Shown: piece after piece, positions 9,204-18,083 of the stretch
How the letters are laid out: every line of letters begins with the position of its first letter
How positions within the stretch are numbered: the first letter of the stretch is position 1
Assembly (NCBI RefSeq): GCF_030268225.1
Contig: NZ_BSQG01000003.1
Location: forward strand, 406,991 to 470,990
Source of the DNA: Nocardiopsis ansamitocini
GTDB lineage: Bacteria; Actinomycetota; Actinomycetes; Streptosporangiales; Streptosporangiaceae
Reading direction: 5' to 3'
DNA length: 64,000 bases
Position numbers and translations under genes: made by a program
The notes under the pieces: model-generated
What the model was told of the DNA's origin: nothing
The model's input: the letters and a program-made list of their open reading frames with translations, nothing else
Databases searched by the model: none

Positions 9204-9238
9204 AGGCCCCCGGTGCGGGGCTTCGCCCCACGGGGGGC
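9204..9238 (+). terminator. Terminator of tRNA-Ala copy 1
   Basis: A long GC hairpin, GCCCCCGGTG-CGGGGC pairing with GCCCCACGGGGGGC around a TTC loop, with one bulge. The duplicated unit has a shorter version near 9509-9524 (GTGGGGCTTCGCCCTGC). Confidence 0.6.
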
Positions 9239-9345
9239 GGTGACGTCGACCGAGCGGCACGGTGCGAGAAAACCGAGGGGTGCCCCGATCCTCGAAAAGC
9301 GTCACAGCCAGGGGCTGGAGTCAGGTAGAGTTGTTCTCGCAACAA

Positions 9346-9418
9346 GGGGCTATGGCGCAGTTGGTAGCGCGCTTCCATGGCATGGAAGAGGTCTGGGGTT
9401 CGAATCCCCATAGCTCCA
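9346..9418 (+). tRNA. tRNA-Ala (anticodon GGC), copy 2
   Basis: The sequence is identical over all 73 bases to the copy at 9049, with G3-U70 and anticodon GGC. It lies 224 bases downstream of the first copy. CCA is not encoded. Confidence 0.97.
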
Positions 9419-9630
9419 CTCCACTTCGAAACGACCTTGCTTGGGGACTTCGTCCGCCTCGCCGGGTCGTTTCTTCGTTTTCTCTGAAGAAGCCCCAGGC
9501 CCCGATGTGGGGCTTCGCCCTGCGGTGCAAGGCCGCCCCGCAAGGGGTCTCGCCCAGGACCATTCTGATCCGGGGTGGTCCTGCCTGCGCGTGACCGCGC
9601 TCGGCGGGCCGCCTTCGTCGCAGCCCCGGT

Positions 9631-9770
9631 CGGTTGTCCCGGTCGGCCACAGCGCCGTGCCGCCACTGCGCGCTGTCCCCGTCGGCCGCCCGCGGTATGG
9701 GACAACCGGCCCCGCCCCTCGGCCGTCGCCCGGTGGAATCCCCGTGACCAGCGACGATCATGGGGATTCC
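9631..9770. other. Structured non-coding stretch with nested inverted repeats
   Basis: The 458 bases between the second tRNA and the DUF427 gene hold no convincing gene. They contain a 10-bp perfect inverted repeat, CGGTTGTCCC (9631-9640) and GGGACAACCG (9699-9708), enclosing a smaller ACAGCG/CGCTGT pair. A second perfect 9-bp pair, GGAATCCCC (9735-9743) and GGGGATTCC (9762-9770), follows. It could be a small RNA, a leader structure or paired operators. Confidence 0.4.
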
Positions 9771-9876
9771 CGACCGCTGTGCGTGGATTCGCGTGGCGTT
9801 CCCGACGTGCCGAAAAGCCGGGAACGGGGTAGTGGAGGAGAGCACCAGCCACACGATCCACAACGGGGAGCCCACC

Positions 9877-10671
9877 ATGTCGTTGACCTTCGGAGCCGGA
9901 CCGCTGGCGGCCCATCCGCCGAAGACGGTGAACTACCGGCTCGAATCCCCTGCGCACGCGCTGTTCATGCACCCCTTCGCCCGCAGGGTACGCGCACTGA
10001 GGGAAGGCAAGGTCGTCCTTGACACCGACCGCGGGTTCCTGCTGCACGAGACCGGACTGCAGCCGGTCCTCTACGCGCCCGTCGAGGACTTCGCAGAGGA
10101 GCTGCTCACCCCCACCGACCACACCACGCACTGCCCTTTCAAGGGCGACGCGTCCTACCATTCGCTGACCGTGGGGGAGACGACCGTCGACAACGCGGTG
10201 TGGTCCTATCCCGACCCCACCCCCGAGGCTCTCTGGCTGCGCGGTCTGGCCTCGCTGTACTGGGACGCCGCCGACACCTGGCTCGACGAGGACGAGCGGG
10301 TCCGAGGGCACCTGCGCGACCCCTACCACCGGGTCGACGTCCGATCCTCCACCCGGTTGGTCCGTGTGGCCCTGGGCGACACTACCCTTGCCCTGACCAG
10401 CAGTCCCAAGGTGCTCTCCGAGACGGGCCTGCCCAACCGGCTCTACATTCCCCTCGCGGACGTCCACCAGGAGTACCTGGCGCCCAGCCGCACCCGCACC
10501 CACTGCCCCTACAAGGGCGACGCGGTCTACCACGACGTCCGCGTCGGGGGCACGGTCGCCTCCGACGCGGCCTGGTCCTACCGGCGCACCCTCAAGGACG
10601 GCTACGACGTCCGCGACCACGTGTGCTTCCTGCACGACGATCTCACCGTCACCGAGGAGCTCCAGCCCTGA
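9877..10671 (+). CDS. Tandem DUF427 domain protein
   Basis: This 264-residue protein consists of two DUF427 domains. Each carries the family's CP(F/Y)KGDA motif: HCPFKGDASYHSLTV in the first half and HCPYKGDAVYHDVRV in the second, followed by NAVWSYPDP and DAAWSYRR. The ATG at 9877 is preceded by GGGGAG; the longer upstream frame runs through the inverted repeats and is not protein-like. DUF427 proteins are small beta-barrel-like proteins, common in actinobacteria and of unknown biochemical role. The two halves look like an old internal duplication. Confidence 0.88.
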   Translation: MSLTFGAGPLAAHPPKTVNYRLESPAHALFMHPFARRVRALREGKVVLDTDRGFLLHETGLQPVLYAPVEDFAEELLTPTDHTTHCPFKGDASYHSLTVGETTVDNAVWSYPDPTPEALWLRGLASLYWDAADTWLDEDERVRGHLRDPYHRVDVRSSTRLVRVALGDTTLALTSSPKVLSETGLPNRLYIPLADVHQEYLAPSRTRTHCPYKGDAVYHDVRVGGTVASDAAWSYRRTLKDGYDVRDHVCFLHDDLTVTEELQP

Positions 10672-10866
10672 GCCCGTCCCCGTGATCGCTGCCGTACCGG
10701 CGGCGCACGGCTTCGAGGACGCCCGTGCAACGGGGGCGGTCCGGCCACGACAACGGGGGCCGTGCCGGGCCGCCGGCAGCCGGACGGGGCAGCCGCGGAG
10801 AAAGGGCCGGCCTCCTCCGGCCGGGCACGCTGTGGACAACCGGCCCGGAGCGTCACCGCGGGCCGG

Positions 10867-10872
10867 TACTGT
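10867..10872 (+). promoter_or_regulatory. Probable -10 of dinG (leaderless)
   Basis: TACTGT ends seven bases before the GTG at 10880, and no ribosome binding site is present. The transcript would start at the start codon. Confidence 0.45.
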
Positions 10873-10879
10873 CACATGC

Positions 10880-12931
10880 GTGCCTGATCTTGCCGACGTC
10901 GAAACACTGCTGGACACCGCGGTGCGCGCGCTCGGGGGAGCGCGGCGCGAGGGACAGGTGGCCATGGCCACCGCGGTCGCCGAGGCCATCGAGACCGAGG
11001 AGCACCTCGTCGTCCAGGCCGGCACCGGGACCGGTAAGTCGCTGGGCTACCTCGTCCCCGCGCTGCGCCACGCCCTCACCGCCGACACCACCGTCGTGGT
11101 CTCCACCGCCACCATCGCGTTGCAGAACCAGTTGATCGCCCGCGACCTCCCCCGCCTCGCCGAGGCCCTGCGCCCCTTGCTCAAGCGCGAGCCCAGGTTC
11201 GCCATCCTCAAGGGGCGGCGCAACTACCTCTGCCGCAACCGGTTGGACACCGCGGGCCAGGACGCCGAGGAGGAGGCCGAGCTCTTCGACCCCAGGGCGC
11301 TGTCCTCACTGGGCCGCCAGGTCCAGCGTCTGCATTCCTGGGCGGAGGAAACCCTTACGGGGGACCGCGACGAGATCGTTCCCGGAGTCAGCGATCTCGC
11401 CTGGCGCCAGGTCTCGGTCGCGGCCAACGAGTGCATGGGGGCGGCCGTGTGCCCCTTCGGCACCGAGTGCTTCGCCGAGCAGGCCCGTGCCGAGGCCGCC
11501 GAGGTCGATGTCGTGGTCACCAACCACGCGCTGCTGGCCATCGACGCGATGCAGAACTACCACATCCTTCCCGAGCACGACCTGCTCATGGTCGACGAGG
11601 CCCACGAACTCGTCGACAGGGTCACAGCGGTGGCCACCGGCGCGCTCAACGAGAAGGCCATCACCCTGGCCGTCAAGCGCGCGACCCGGCTGTGCGACAT
11701 CGAGCTCACCGAGCGCCTCTCCGAGACCGCGGACGGCCTCGCGATGCTCTTCACCGACGCCGACCCCGGCCGACTCGACCACATTCCCGACGCCCTGGCC
11801 ACGGCGGTGGCCGCGGTGCGCGACGCAGCGCACGGCTGCGTCACCGCGATCGGCCCCGACAACAAGAACGACCCCGAGGCATCCAACGCCCGCCGCCTCG
11901 CACTGGCCGCGCTGGGCGAGGTGCACGACACCGCGGTACGTCTCCTGGAGTCCTTCGAGCCGCCGCTGCGCGAACGTCAGGACGTCGTCTGGCTGACCAA
12001 GGGCGATCGGCAGGCTCCGGCTCTGCACGTTGCACCACTGGGCGTGGGAGGTCTGTTGCGCGAGAAGCTGTTCGGTGACCGCACTACCGTCCTGACCTCG
12101 GCGACACTGGCGCTGGGCGGGTCGTTTCGTGCCCTGGCCGCGCAGTGGGGGCTGGGCCGTGAGCGCAGCGACGAGCCGCCCACACCGGAGCCGCGGCCCG
12201 AGGGAGCCCCCGAGCCCGAAGCAGGACAGCCCGGATCGGCCACCGAAGGGGAACCCCGTTGGCGCGGGATGGACGTCGGATCTCCCTTCGACCATGCCCG
12301 CAGCGGAATCCTCTACGTGGCCAAGCACCTGCCCACCCCCGGGCGCGACGGGCTCGATCCCCGCTACCTCGACGAGATCGCCGAGCTGATCGAGGCGGCC
12401 GGCGGGCGCACGCTGGGCCTGTTCTCCTCCATGCGGGCGGCGACCCAGGCCACCGAGGAGCTCCGTGAGCGCCTGGACTTCCCGATCCTGTGCCAGGGGG
12501 ACGACTCCACCGGGCAGCTCGTCAAGGAGTTCGCCGCCGACGAGGGAACCTGTCTGTTCGGCACGCTCTCCCTCTGGCAGGGGGTGGACGTTCCAGGGCC
12601 GTCACTGCAACTCGTCGTGGTCGACCGGATCCCCTTCCCCCGTCCTGACGACCCGCTGGCATCGGCCCGGCAGCGCGCGGTCGGGGCGCGAGGAGGCAAC
12701 GGGTTCATGTCGGTGGCGGCCACACATGCGGCCCTGCTCCTGGCCCAGGGGACGGGACGGCTGTTGCGGTCGATGACCGACAAGGGGGTCGTCGCGGTCC
12801 TCGACCCACGACTGGCGACGGCTCGCTACGGTGGGTTTCTGCGCTCCTCGCTGCCGCCTTATTGGGGGACCACCGACCCCGACGTCGCCCGCGCGGCCCT
12901 GAAGCGGCTCAACGGCGCGGTTCCCGTCTGA
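10880..12931 (+). CDS. dinG: ATP-dependent DNA helicase, DinG/XPD-like
   Basis: This 683-residue superfamily 2 helicase is of the DinG type, which unwinds DNA 5' to 3' in repair and in resolving R-loops or forks. Walker A is AGTGTGKS (about residue 50) and motif II is VDEAHE. Cysteines in NYLCRN and ECMGAAVCPFGTECF give the four ligands expected for an XPD-like iron-sulphur cluster. VVTNHALLAIDAM, SATLALGGSF and the C-terminal QGTGRLLRSMTDKGVVAVLDPR are also characteristic. GTG 10880 is chosen over an upstream start at 10682 because conservation begins here and a -10 element sits just before it. The SOS genes lexA and LysM are far away, and no LexA box is evident here. Confidence 0.92.
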   Translation: MPDLADVETLLDTAVRALGGARREGQVAMATAVAEAIETEEHLVVQAGTGTGKSLGYLVPALRHALTADTTVVVSTATIALQNQLIARDLPRLAEALRPLLKREPRFAILKGRRNYLCRNRLDTAGQDAEEEAELFDPRALSSLGRQVQRLHSWAEETLTGDRDEIVPGVSDLAWRQVSVAANECMGAAVCPFGTECFAEQARAEAAEVDVVVTNHALLAIDAMQNYHILPEHDLLMVDEAHELVDRVTAVATGALNEKAITLAVKRATRLCDIELTERLSETADGLAMLFTDADPGRLDHIPDALATAVAAVRDAAHGCVTAIGPDNKNDPEASNARRLALAALGEVHDTAVRLLESFEPPLRERQDVVWLTKGDRQAPALHVAPLGVGGLLREKLFGDRTTVLTSATLALGGSFRALAAQWGLGRERSDEPPTPEPRPEGAPEPEAGQPGSATEGEPRWRGMDVGSPFDHARSGILYVAKHLPTPGRDGLDPRYLDEIAELIEAAGGRTLGLFSSMRAATQATEELRERLDFPILCQGDDSTGQLVKEFAADEGTCLFGTLSLWQGVDVPGPSLQLVVVDRIPFPRPDDPLASARQRAVGARGGNGFMSVAATHAALLLAQGTGRLLRSMTDKGVVAVLDPRLATARYGGFLRSSLPPYWGTTDPDVARAALKRLNGAVPV

Positions 12932-12975
12932 CGGCGCGCTCCGGGGTGCGTCTTGGGCACGACGTATCCCGGACC

Positions 12976-13500
12976 TCAGCGCCTGGCCCGGAAACCGAAC
13001 AGCCGGACGGCATAGCCGGGGTTCTCGCTGTCGGCGGGCTGGATGTACCAGCGGTCGTCGTGATCGCCGATGGACAGTTCGTTCCACATCAGGTCGATGA
13101 GTTTGAGCCGCGCCACCACGGAGGCGTTGGGGTCCAGCACGATCGAGTAGGCGCGGTCGGTGAGGCGTTGGGTGACCATGCCCACCGGCTGGCCGTTCCA
13201 GATCGCGGGCACGGGCGCGTGGCCGATCTCGACGCCACACAACCGTAGCTGTTCGACCTCTTCCTCCAGTGCCTCGGCCGCGAGCGCGTCGTCCAGGCGC
13301 AGCGCGTCCTCGAGTTCGTCGCGGTCCTCGTCAGGACGCATGTAGGCGTGGTAGGTCCGGTATCCGCAGGCCCGACAGACCCGCCACACCACGCACCTGG
13401 CCAGCCCGTAGGCGGATTGTGCCTCACCGATACCGCGATAGTCGCTGACCTTGCGGATCGCCCCGCAGTCGCAGCACAGAGCCGTCAACTCCTGTTTCAT
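12976..13500 (-). CDS. Conserved hypothetical zinc-ribbon-like protein
   Basis: This is a 174-residue protein with an ATG at 13500 behind a good AGGAGG site. The N-terminus has CCDCG and later CRACGYRTYHAY, a four-cysteine arrangement likely to bind zinc. The middle is a strongly acidic helix (DEDRDELEDALRLDD), followed by a mixed domain ending in WYIQPADSENPGYAVRLFG. I do not recognise a characterised family. It is cytoplasmic by composition. It stands alone on the minus strand, convergent with dinG, which ends 44 bases away. Confidence 0.75.
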   Translation of the reverse strand: MKQELTALCCDCGAIRKVSDYRGIGEAQSAYGLARCVVWRVCRACGYRTYHAYMRPDEDRDELEDALRLDDALAAEALEEEVEQLRLCGVEIGHAPVPAIWNGQPVGMVTQRLTDRAYSIVLDPNASVVARLKLIDLMWNELSIGDHDDRWYIQPADSENPGYAVRLFGFRARR

Positions 13501-13696
13501 CCTCACAGTCCTCCTCCCACGTGTGAGTATGCGATGCCTGCCCTGTCTTAGGGAACCGATTCCGTGAAGCAGTTCCCACAAACTGTTGCCATCAACGCCC
13601 CAAAACTCCCGAGGCGTCGGTATTGCCCAGTCATTTCGCTTGAATTGCGACTTTCGGGTGCGGTAGGTTCCGCTTTTTCATGCATATCGCCGCTGA

Positions 13697-14920
13697 CTAG
13701 CCCTGGCCGGCGTCTTTTCCGAGAGATTTTGCCGGTTCCGGCGGACTCACGCCAGGGGATTCGGATACTGGCTTGTCTGGTTCCACGCGGTCCGCTTCCG
13801 GGCCCGGTGGAGCCTCCGCATCCAGCAGCGGGTGTCCTTCGACCTTGTACCGCTTGATGTAGATGCTGAGAAAGGTCTGCAGGCTGGCGCCGACGGGCAG
13901 GGCCAGCAGCGCCCCGGGTGCGTTCAGCACCGCCGCGCCCGCGAGCACCGAGCCGAATGCCACCGCGGGGTGCATGTCCAGCGTCTTGGCAGTGATACGC
14001 GGTTGCAGCACGTAGTTCTCGAACTGCTGGTAGACGGTGATGAACACCAACATCCATAGTGCCTGCCACGGTCCGGCCATCAGTGCGACCATCACCGGGA
14101 CCGCACCGCCGATGTAGGTACCGACGGTGGGGATGAACTGCGAGAGCACCCCCACCCATAGTGCGAGAGCGAAGGCGAACTGGACGTCCAGGACGATCAG
14201 TGCGAGGTAGTGCGCGCCCGCGCAGATCAGGGCGAGCAGGGCTCGGGAGTAGATGTAACCGCCCGTCTTGTCGATGGCGATCTCCCAGGCGCGCAGCACC
14301 TCACGCTGGGTCCGCGGTGGCAGCACCGAACAGATGGTGCGCCGGAAGCGCGGCCCGTCGGCGCACAGGTAGAAGGTGAACAGCGCGATGGCCAGGCCGT
14401 TGAATATCAGGACCAGCAGAGTGGTCCCCGCCCCCAGGACGTTGCCCGCGACGCTGGAGGCGTACTGCTCGACCAGTCCGCTCACCCCGGAGATCTCGCT
14501 CAACAGCGTCGTCGGTGAGAACGAAGTGTTGAAGGTCGAGTTGATCCAGTCCATCGCCGAGCGGGTCATCGTCGGCAATGCCTCGACGAATGCCACCACC
14601 TGGCTGAGCAGCATCGACCCCAGAACGGTCAGGAACAGTGCCAGCACGCCGAAGGCCACCGACATCACCGCGCCGGTGGCCGGTCCGCGCGGCCACCGGC
14701 GGCGGTGCAGCCAGTTGACAGCCGGTTCCAGCGCCAGCGCGAGGAACAGGGCGATCAGCAGAAGCACCAGCAGGTTCTGCAACCGGACGAACAACCACCA
14801 GGCGATGCCGAACGCCGCAACCGTCCACACCGCCATGATCATGGCGCGGGGCAGCCACGAGGGCATCGGACTCTTGGCGTCCGGACGCAGCGGCGCCCGG
14901 TGTGGGGATTGAGCGCTCAT
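13697..14920 (-). CDS. AI-2E family transporter (PerM/UPF0118-like membrane protein)
   Basis: This 407-residue polytopic membrane protein starts at an ATG at 14920. Hydrophobic segments lie around residues 25-70, 85-110, 165-190, 215-300 and 320-350. Family features include LEPAVNWLHRRRWPRG near the N-terminus and the C-terminal core FIPTVGTYIGGAVPVMVAL, then QQFENYVLQPRI and HPAVAFGSVLAGAAV. The last ~50 residues are a cytoplasmic tail rich in Pro, Glu and Asp. The family includes putative autoinducer-2 exporters and Na+/H+ antiporters, so the substrate should not be assumed. Confidence 0.9.
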   Translation of the reverse strand: MSAQSPHRAPLRPDAKSPMPSWLPRAMIMAVWTVAAFGIAWWLFVRLQNLLVLLLIALFLALALEPAVNWLHRRRWPRGPATGAVMSVAFGVLALFLTVLGSMLLSQVVAFVEALPTMTRSAMDWINSTFNTSFSPTTLLSEISGVSGLVEQYASSVAGNVLGAGTTLLVLIFNGLAIALFTFYLCADGPRFRRTICSVLPPRTQREVLRAWEIAIDKTGGYIYSRALLALICAGAHYLALIVLDVQFAFALALWVGVLSQFIPTVGTYIGGAVPVMVALMAGPWQALWMLVFITVYQQFENYVLQPRITAKTLDMHPAVAFGSVLAGAAVLNAPGALLALPVGASLQTFLSIYIKRYKVEGHPLLDAEAPPGPEADRVEPDKPVSESPGVSPPEPAKSLGKDAGQG

Positions 14921-15015
14921 CGACCGACGCGACTTCCTAGCTCACTACGTTTCGGGGTGTCCTGTGCGCCGCGGACAGACGGGAGGACGGGGCGTGCGGA
15001 CTCAAGGGGGTGTGC

Positions 15016-15366
15016 CTAGTCGTCCAGTGACAATCCGCGCTTGTTGCGGGTGGTCCATTCGCGCATCCGCTTGGGGTAGCCGACGATGTTGACGTCGTAG
15101 GCGGGGGCGGCCAGGTCATGGGCCACTTTGCGTAGCACCTCGGGGGAGCCGACCCTGCGTCGGATCCACTCTCCGTCGTGGGCCACCGCCACCGCGGTCG
15201 TTCCGGTCGCGAAGGTCTCCGGTTCGACGTAGAACTCTACGCCGGTCCGGTTCTTGGTGAATTCGATCAGGGCCTTGACATCGGAATCGTCGGCCGCGCG
15301 GTCATAGCGGACTTTTCCACCCTTGCGCTGTGCCCTACGGAGTCCGAAACGGTCCCGCCATCCCAT
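15016..15366 (-). CDS. Conserved hypothetical protein
   Basis: This is a 116-residue basic, soluble protein. ATG 15366 has GGGAG upstream; an in-frame start at 15408 is possible but less well placed. Features include SDVKALIEFTKNRTGVEFYVEP, AVAVAHDGEWIRRRVGSP and the C-terminal PKRMREWTTRNKRGLSLDD. It resembles small actinobacterial proteins with no assigned function. It ends just upstream of the AI-2E transporter start on the same strand and may be co-transcribed with it. Confidence 0.75.
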   Translation of the reverse strand: MGWRDRFGLRRAQRKGGKVRYDRAADDSDVKALIEFTKNRTGVEFYVEPETFATGTTAVAVAHDGEWIRRRVGSPEVLRKVAHDLAAPAYDVNIVGYPKRMREWTTRNKRGLSLDD

Positions 15367-15527
15367 ACCGCAGTGCTCCCATCGGTTGCGCGAAACGGCC
15401 CAGATCACCGGCCGTCGACGACCCTTGCGAGTCTATAGCCCTGTTCCAACAGCACTTTTCGCATTTGCTCACGCGAGAGTGACCGCGCTGCTACTTTCAG
15501 TGTCGCCGTGCGTGAGGGGGAGGGTTC

Positions 15528-16988
15528 ATGACATTGTGGACATGGGGCGATGAAACAGCCCAGAAGATGCGAGCGGACGGGCAAACCGTCCTGGCCGACG
15601 CGTTGGTACGGATGCCTGCGCTGGCCGCAGAGGGAGACCTCGACCGAATCGTGGCCGAACTACCGGACGCCCTGATCGGCGCCGAACGCGAGGGAGCGCC
15701 CTCCTGGGCGTCCCACTATCTGCACTACTGGGCAGTTGCCGTACGCGTCGGAGATCGGGCCGAGGGCGCCGTGGCACTGGCCGATGCCGAGCGGCTCGCC
15801 CATACGGTCCACGCGCAGGGGGCCGGGCACTGCCCGCCGGGGGCCTGCCCGACCATCGCGGTCCTGGCCTGTCACGCCAACGCTGACGGTCCCGGGCACA
15901 TCGCCGCCCGGGCGATGCTGTTGGCCGAGTCCCTTCCGCACACCCAACCGGGAACACCGGCCTTCGAGGCCCTGACGCTGGCGTTCGCCGACATGCTCAT
16001 CGACGACGACCGCGCCGACGAAGCCATCGGATACCTGGACGCCCAGGCCGAGGTGGTGCGCGCCACCGGAGTCGACGTCGGCCTTTACTACGGATTCGGT
16101 TACGTACGCGCACTGCGCCACTTGGACCGCTACGACCAGGCCCTGGCCGTGCTGGACCATTTGGAGGGCAACGGGGTCCTCACCTGGCCCGCCGGGCCGG
16201 CCCGCTCCGACGCCCAGCGTCGGGTCTCCTTTGAACGTGCCCGGCTGCTGGCCTGGTTGGCCCGCGCCGGCAAGCGTCCCGTCGCCGATGCCCTGGCCGC
16301 TCTGCCTCCGGTCGAAGAAGCGCAGGCGCACCCCTACCTGCGCACGGCCTGGGCCGACGCGGTCGAGCACCTGGTCGCCCTCGACGCGTTGCGCAACGAT
16401 TGGCAGCTCGGTCACACCCTGACCGTCTGGGCCTGCTACCAGGAAGAGGTCGGAGCTCACCGGCGGTGCCTGGAACTGTCCACCGCCGCAGCCCGGCTGG
16501 CCGTCCGTCGAGGTGCTCGATGGGCGGCCGAGGGGGCCCTGCACCGCGCCCAACGCGCCCTGTTCCGGGTGCGACGCGACGACGACCTGATCGGTGACCT
16601 GGCCGAGGCGCGTACCGATACCGAGGAGCTCCCTGCGGCCGCGTCGGCTGTTCCGGCAGACCGGCTGGCCGCGTGGCTGCGCGAGGAAGGCGCGGAAACC
16701 GACCCCGAGACACGGGCCGACCTGCTGGTGGCGGCGTTGGCCGAGCGGCCTGCCGACACCGATCTGCTCAACGCCCTGGGAACGACCGGCCGTGTCCTGG
16801 GCCTGGCCGAGGCCGCGGCCCAACCCCAGTGGAGCAGTGTCCGAGCGGACCCCGGGAACACCGTCGCGGCGCTGGGGCTCCTGGAGTCCCTGCTGCACGA
16901 CGATGACACCGACGGCGTTCGCGACCTGGTCCGCACACTCGCCGAGGCAGCCGCTCACCGGATGGCCGGGCGAGTCGCCACCGTCTGA
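15528..16988 (+). CDS. Large helical-repeat hypothetical protein
   Basis: This 486-residue, acidic, Ala-rich protein has an ATG behind a strong GGGGGAGGG site. It is predicted to be almost entirely alpha-helical, with repeated helix pairs reminiscent of tetratricopeptide repeats: ADEAIGYLDAQAEVVRATG, DRYDQALAVLDHLEG and LLVAALAERPADTDLLNALG. It has no signal peptide, membrane segment or catalytic motif. A scaffold or regulatory role is plausible but unproven. It is divergent from the 15016-15366 gene. Confidence 0.75.
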   Translation: MTLWTWGDETAQKMRADGQTVLADALVRMPALAAEGDLDRIVAELPDALIGAEREGAPSWASHYLHYWAVAVRVGDRAEGAVALADAERLAHTVHAQGAGHCPPGACPTIAVLACHANADGPGHIAARAMLLAESLPHTQPGTPAFEALTLAFADMLIDDDRADEAIGYLDAQAEVVRATGVDVGLYYGFGYVRALRHLDRYDQALAVLDHLEGNGVLTWPAGPARSDAQRRVSFERARLLAWLARAGKRPVADALAALPPVEEAQAHPYLRTAWADAVEHLVALDALRNDWQLGHTLTVWACYQEEVGAHRRCLELSTAAARLAVRRGARWAAEGALHRAQRALFRVRRDDDLIGDLAEARTDTEELPAAASAVPADRLAAWLREEGAETDPETRADLLVAALAERPADTDLLNALGTTGRVLGLAEAAAQPQWSSVRADPGNTVAALGLLESLLHDDDTDGVRDLVRTLAEAAAHRMAGRVATV

Positions 16989-17041
16989 GCACGGGTACGG
17001 CGACGAGTCGTCCTTGCGACATCTCTTCCTGTTGAGGGGAC

Positions 17042-17842
17042 TCAGCCGGAAGAGGCGCCGGCCTGCCGGCCGGTGGCGTTGGGTGATCGGGCCAACAGGG
17101 CCCCGGCCGGGTAGACCAGCGCGGCCGGCGGCAGCGTCGCGAGGCGTCCGCTTGCGTAGACCGTCAGGGTTCCGGTGTGTGGCGCCTGCGGACGCGCCGA
17201 GGAGTTCAGGCGACGCAGCGTCTGGGCGGCGACCGCCCCCGCCGCTGTCAGCAGTGCCGGCCGGTGCCCGAGGGCTGCCCCGATGTGCTCGGAGACGAGA
17301 TCGTAATGGGTGCACCCGAGTACCACCGCTGACGTTTCCACGGGAGTGCGCTCGGTGGCCCGCGCGATCGCGTCGTGCACGGCTCCCGGATCGGCTGTGT
17401 CCACGGCCTCGGCGAGTCCGTGACAGGCGACCGGCGCGACCGGGACACCGTGGGCGAACCGTTCGACGAGTTCACGCTGGTAGGGGCTGCCGGTGGTGGC
17501 CGGGGTCGCCCAGATCGCGATCGGCCCACCGCGGTCGGCCGCGGGTTTGACCGCGGGCACGGTTCCGATGACGGGGATCCCCGGTTCCAGTTCAGCGCGC
17601 AGGATCGTCAGCGCGTGCACGGAAGCGGTGTTGCAGGCGACCACGACGGCGTCGGGGGAGTCGCGCATGGCCGTCTGCGCGCCGGCGAGCGCCCGCTGGC
17701 CGATTTCGGCCGCGCTGCGCGGTCCCCAGGGCATGTGGTCGGGGTCCATGGACAGGATCAGGTCCGCGTCCGGCCGCGCCTCCCGCAGGGCGGCGGCGGT
17801 GGAGAGCAGACCGATTCCGGAATCGACTAAGGCGATGCGCAC
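17042..17842 (-). CDS. murI: Glutamate racemase-like protein (Asp/Glu racemase family)
   Basis: This 266-residue protein keeps the racemase catalytic residues: Asp-Ser in VDSGIG (residues 7-8), the first cysteine in ACNTAS, and the second in LGCTHYDL. MurI supplies D-glutamate for peptidoglycan in the cytoplasm. The N-terminal glycine motif is unusual, GIGLLS instead of the common GVGGL(T/S), so a divergent racemase or second paralogue is possible. It starts at GTG 17842 with a TATCAT -10-like box eight bases upstream and no obvious ribosome binding site. Confidence 0.75.
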   Translation of the reverse strand: MRIALVDSGIGLLSTAAALREARPDADLILSMDPDHMPWGPRSAAEIGQRALAGAQTAMRDSPDAVVVACNTASVHALTILRAELEPGIPVIGTVPAVKPAADRGGPIAIWATPATTGSPYQRELVERFAHGVPVAPVACHGLAEAVDTADPGAVHDAIARATERTPVETSAVVLGCTHYDLVSEHIGAALGHRPALLTAAGAVAAQTLRRLNSSARPQAPHTGTLTVYASGRLATLPPAALVYPAGALLARSPNATGRQAGASSG

Positions 17843-18083
17843 GTCAGCCGATGATATGCGTGCCGGACGCCTTGGACGGTCGTCCGCCTCACCCGGACGA
17901 GGTCATCGTCCACCTAAACCGGCAGGTATTCCCGCCTTGGGCGATCCGTAACGAAGAAGTCGGGAAAACGCCGGAAAGCCCTCGTGCGGTGCCGGAAACG
18001 GAGGACTAATCTGTCTCCAGGCCACGCCGAGAAGTGGCCCTGACCGGCTTGAAGACCGTACGAGAACCCCTTGTGACTAGCGG

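Larger units (their letters stand above)
9049..9530 (+). repeat. Tandem duplication of a tRNA-Ala unit (297-bp period)
   Basis: Two units start at 9049 and 9346. The 73-base tRNA is identical in both. The following ~110 bases are recognisably similar: both have GGGGACTTCGTCC, CGGGTCGTTTC, a CCCCAGGCCCC run and a GGGGCTTCGCCC hairpin, with small gaps. This is a local duplication of gene plus 3' flank. Confidence 0.85.
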
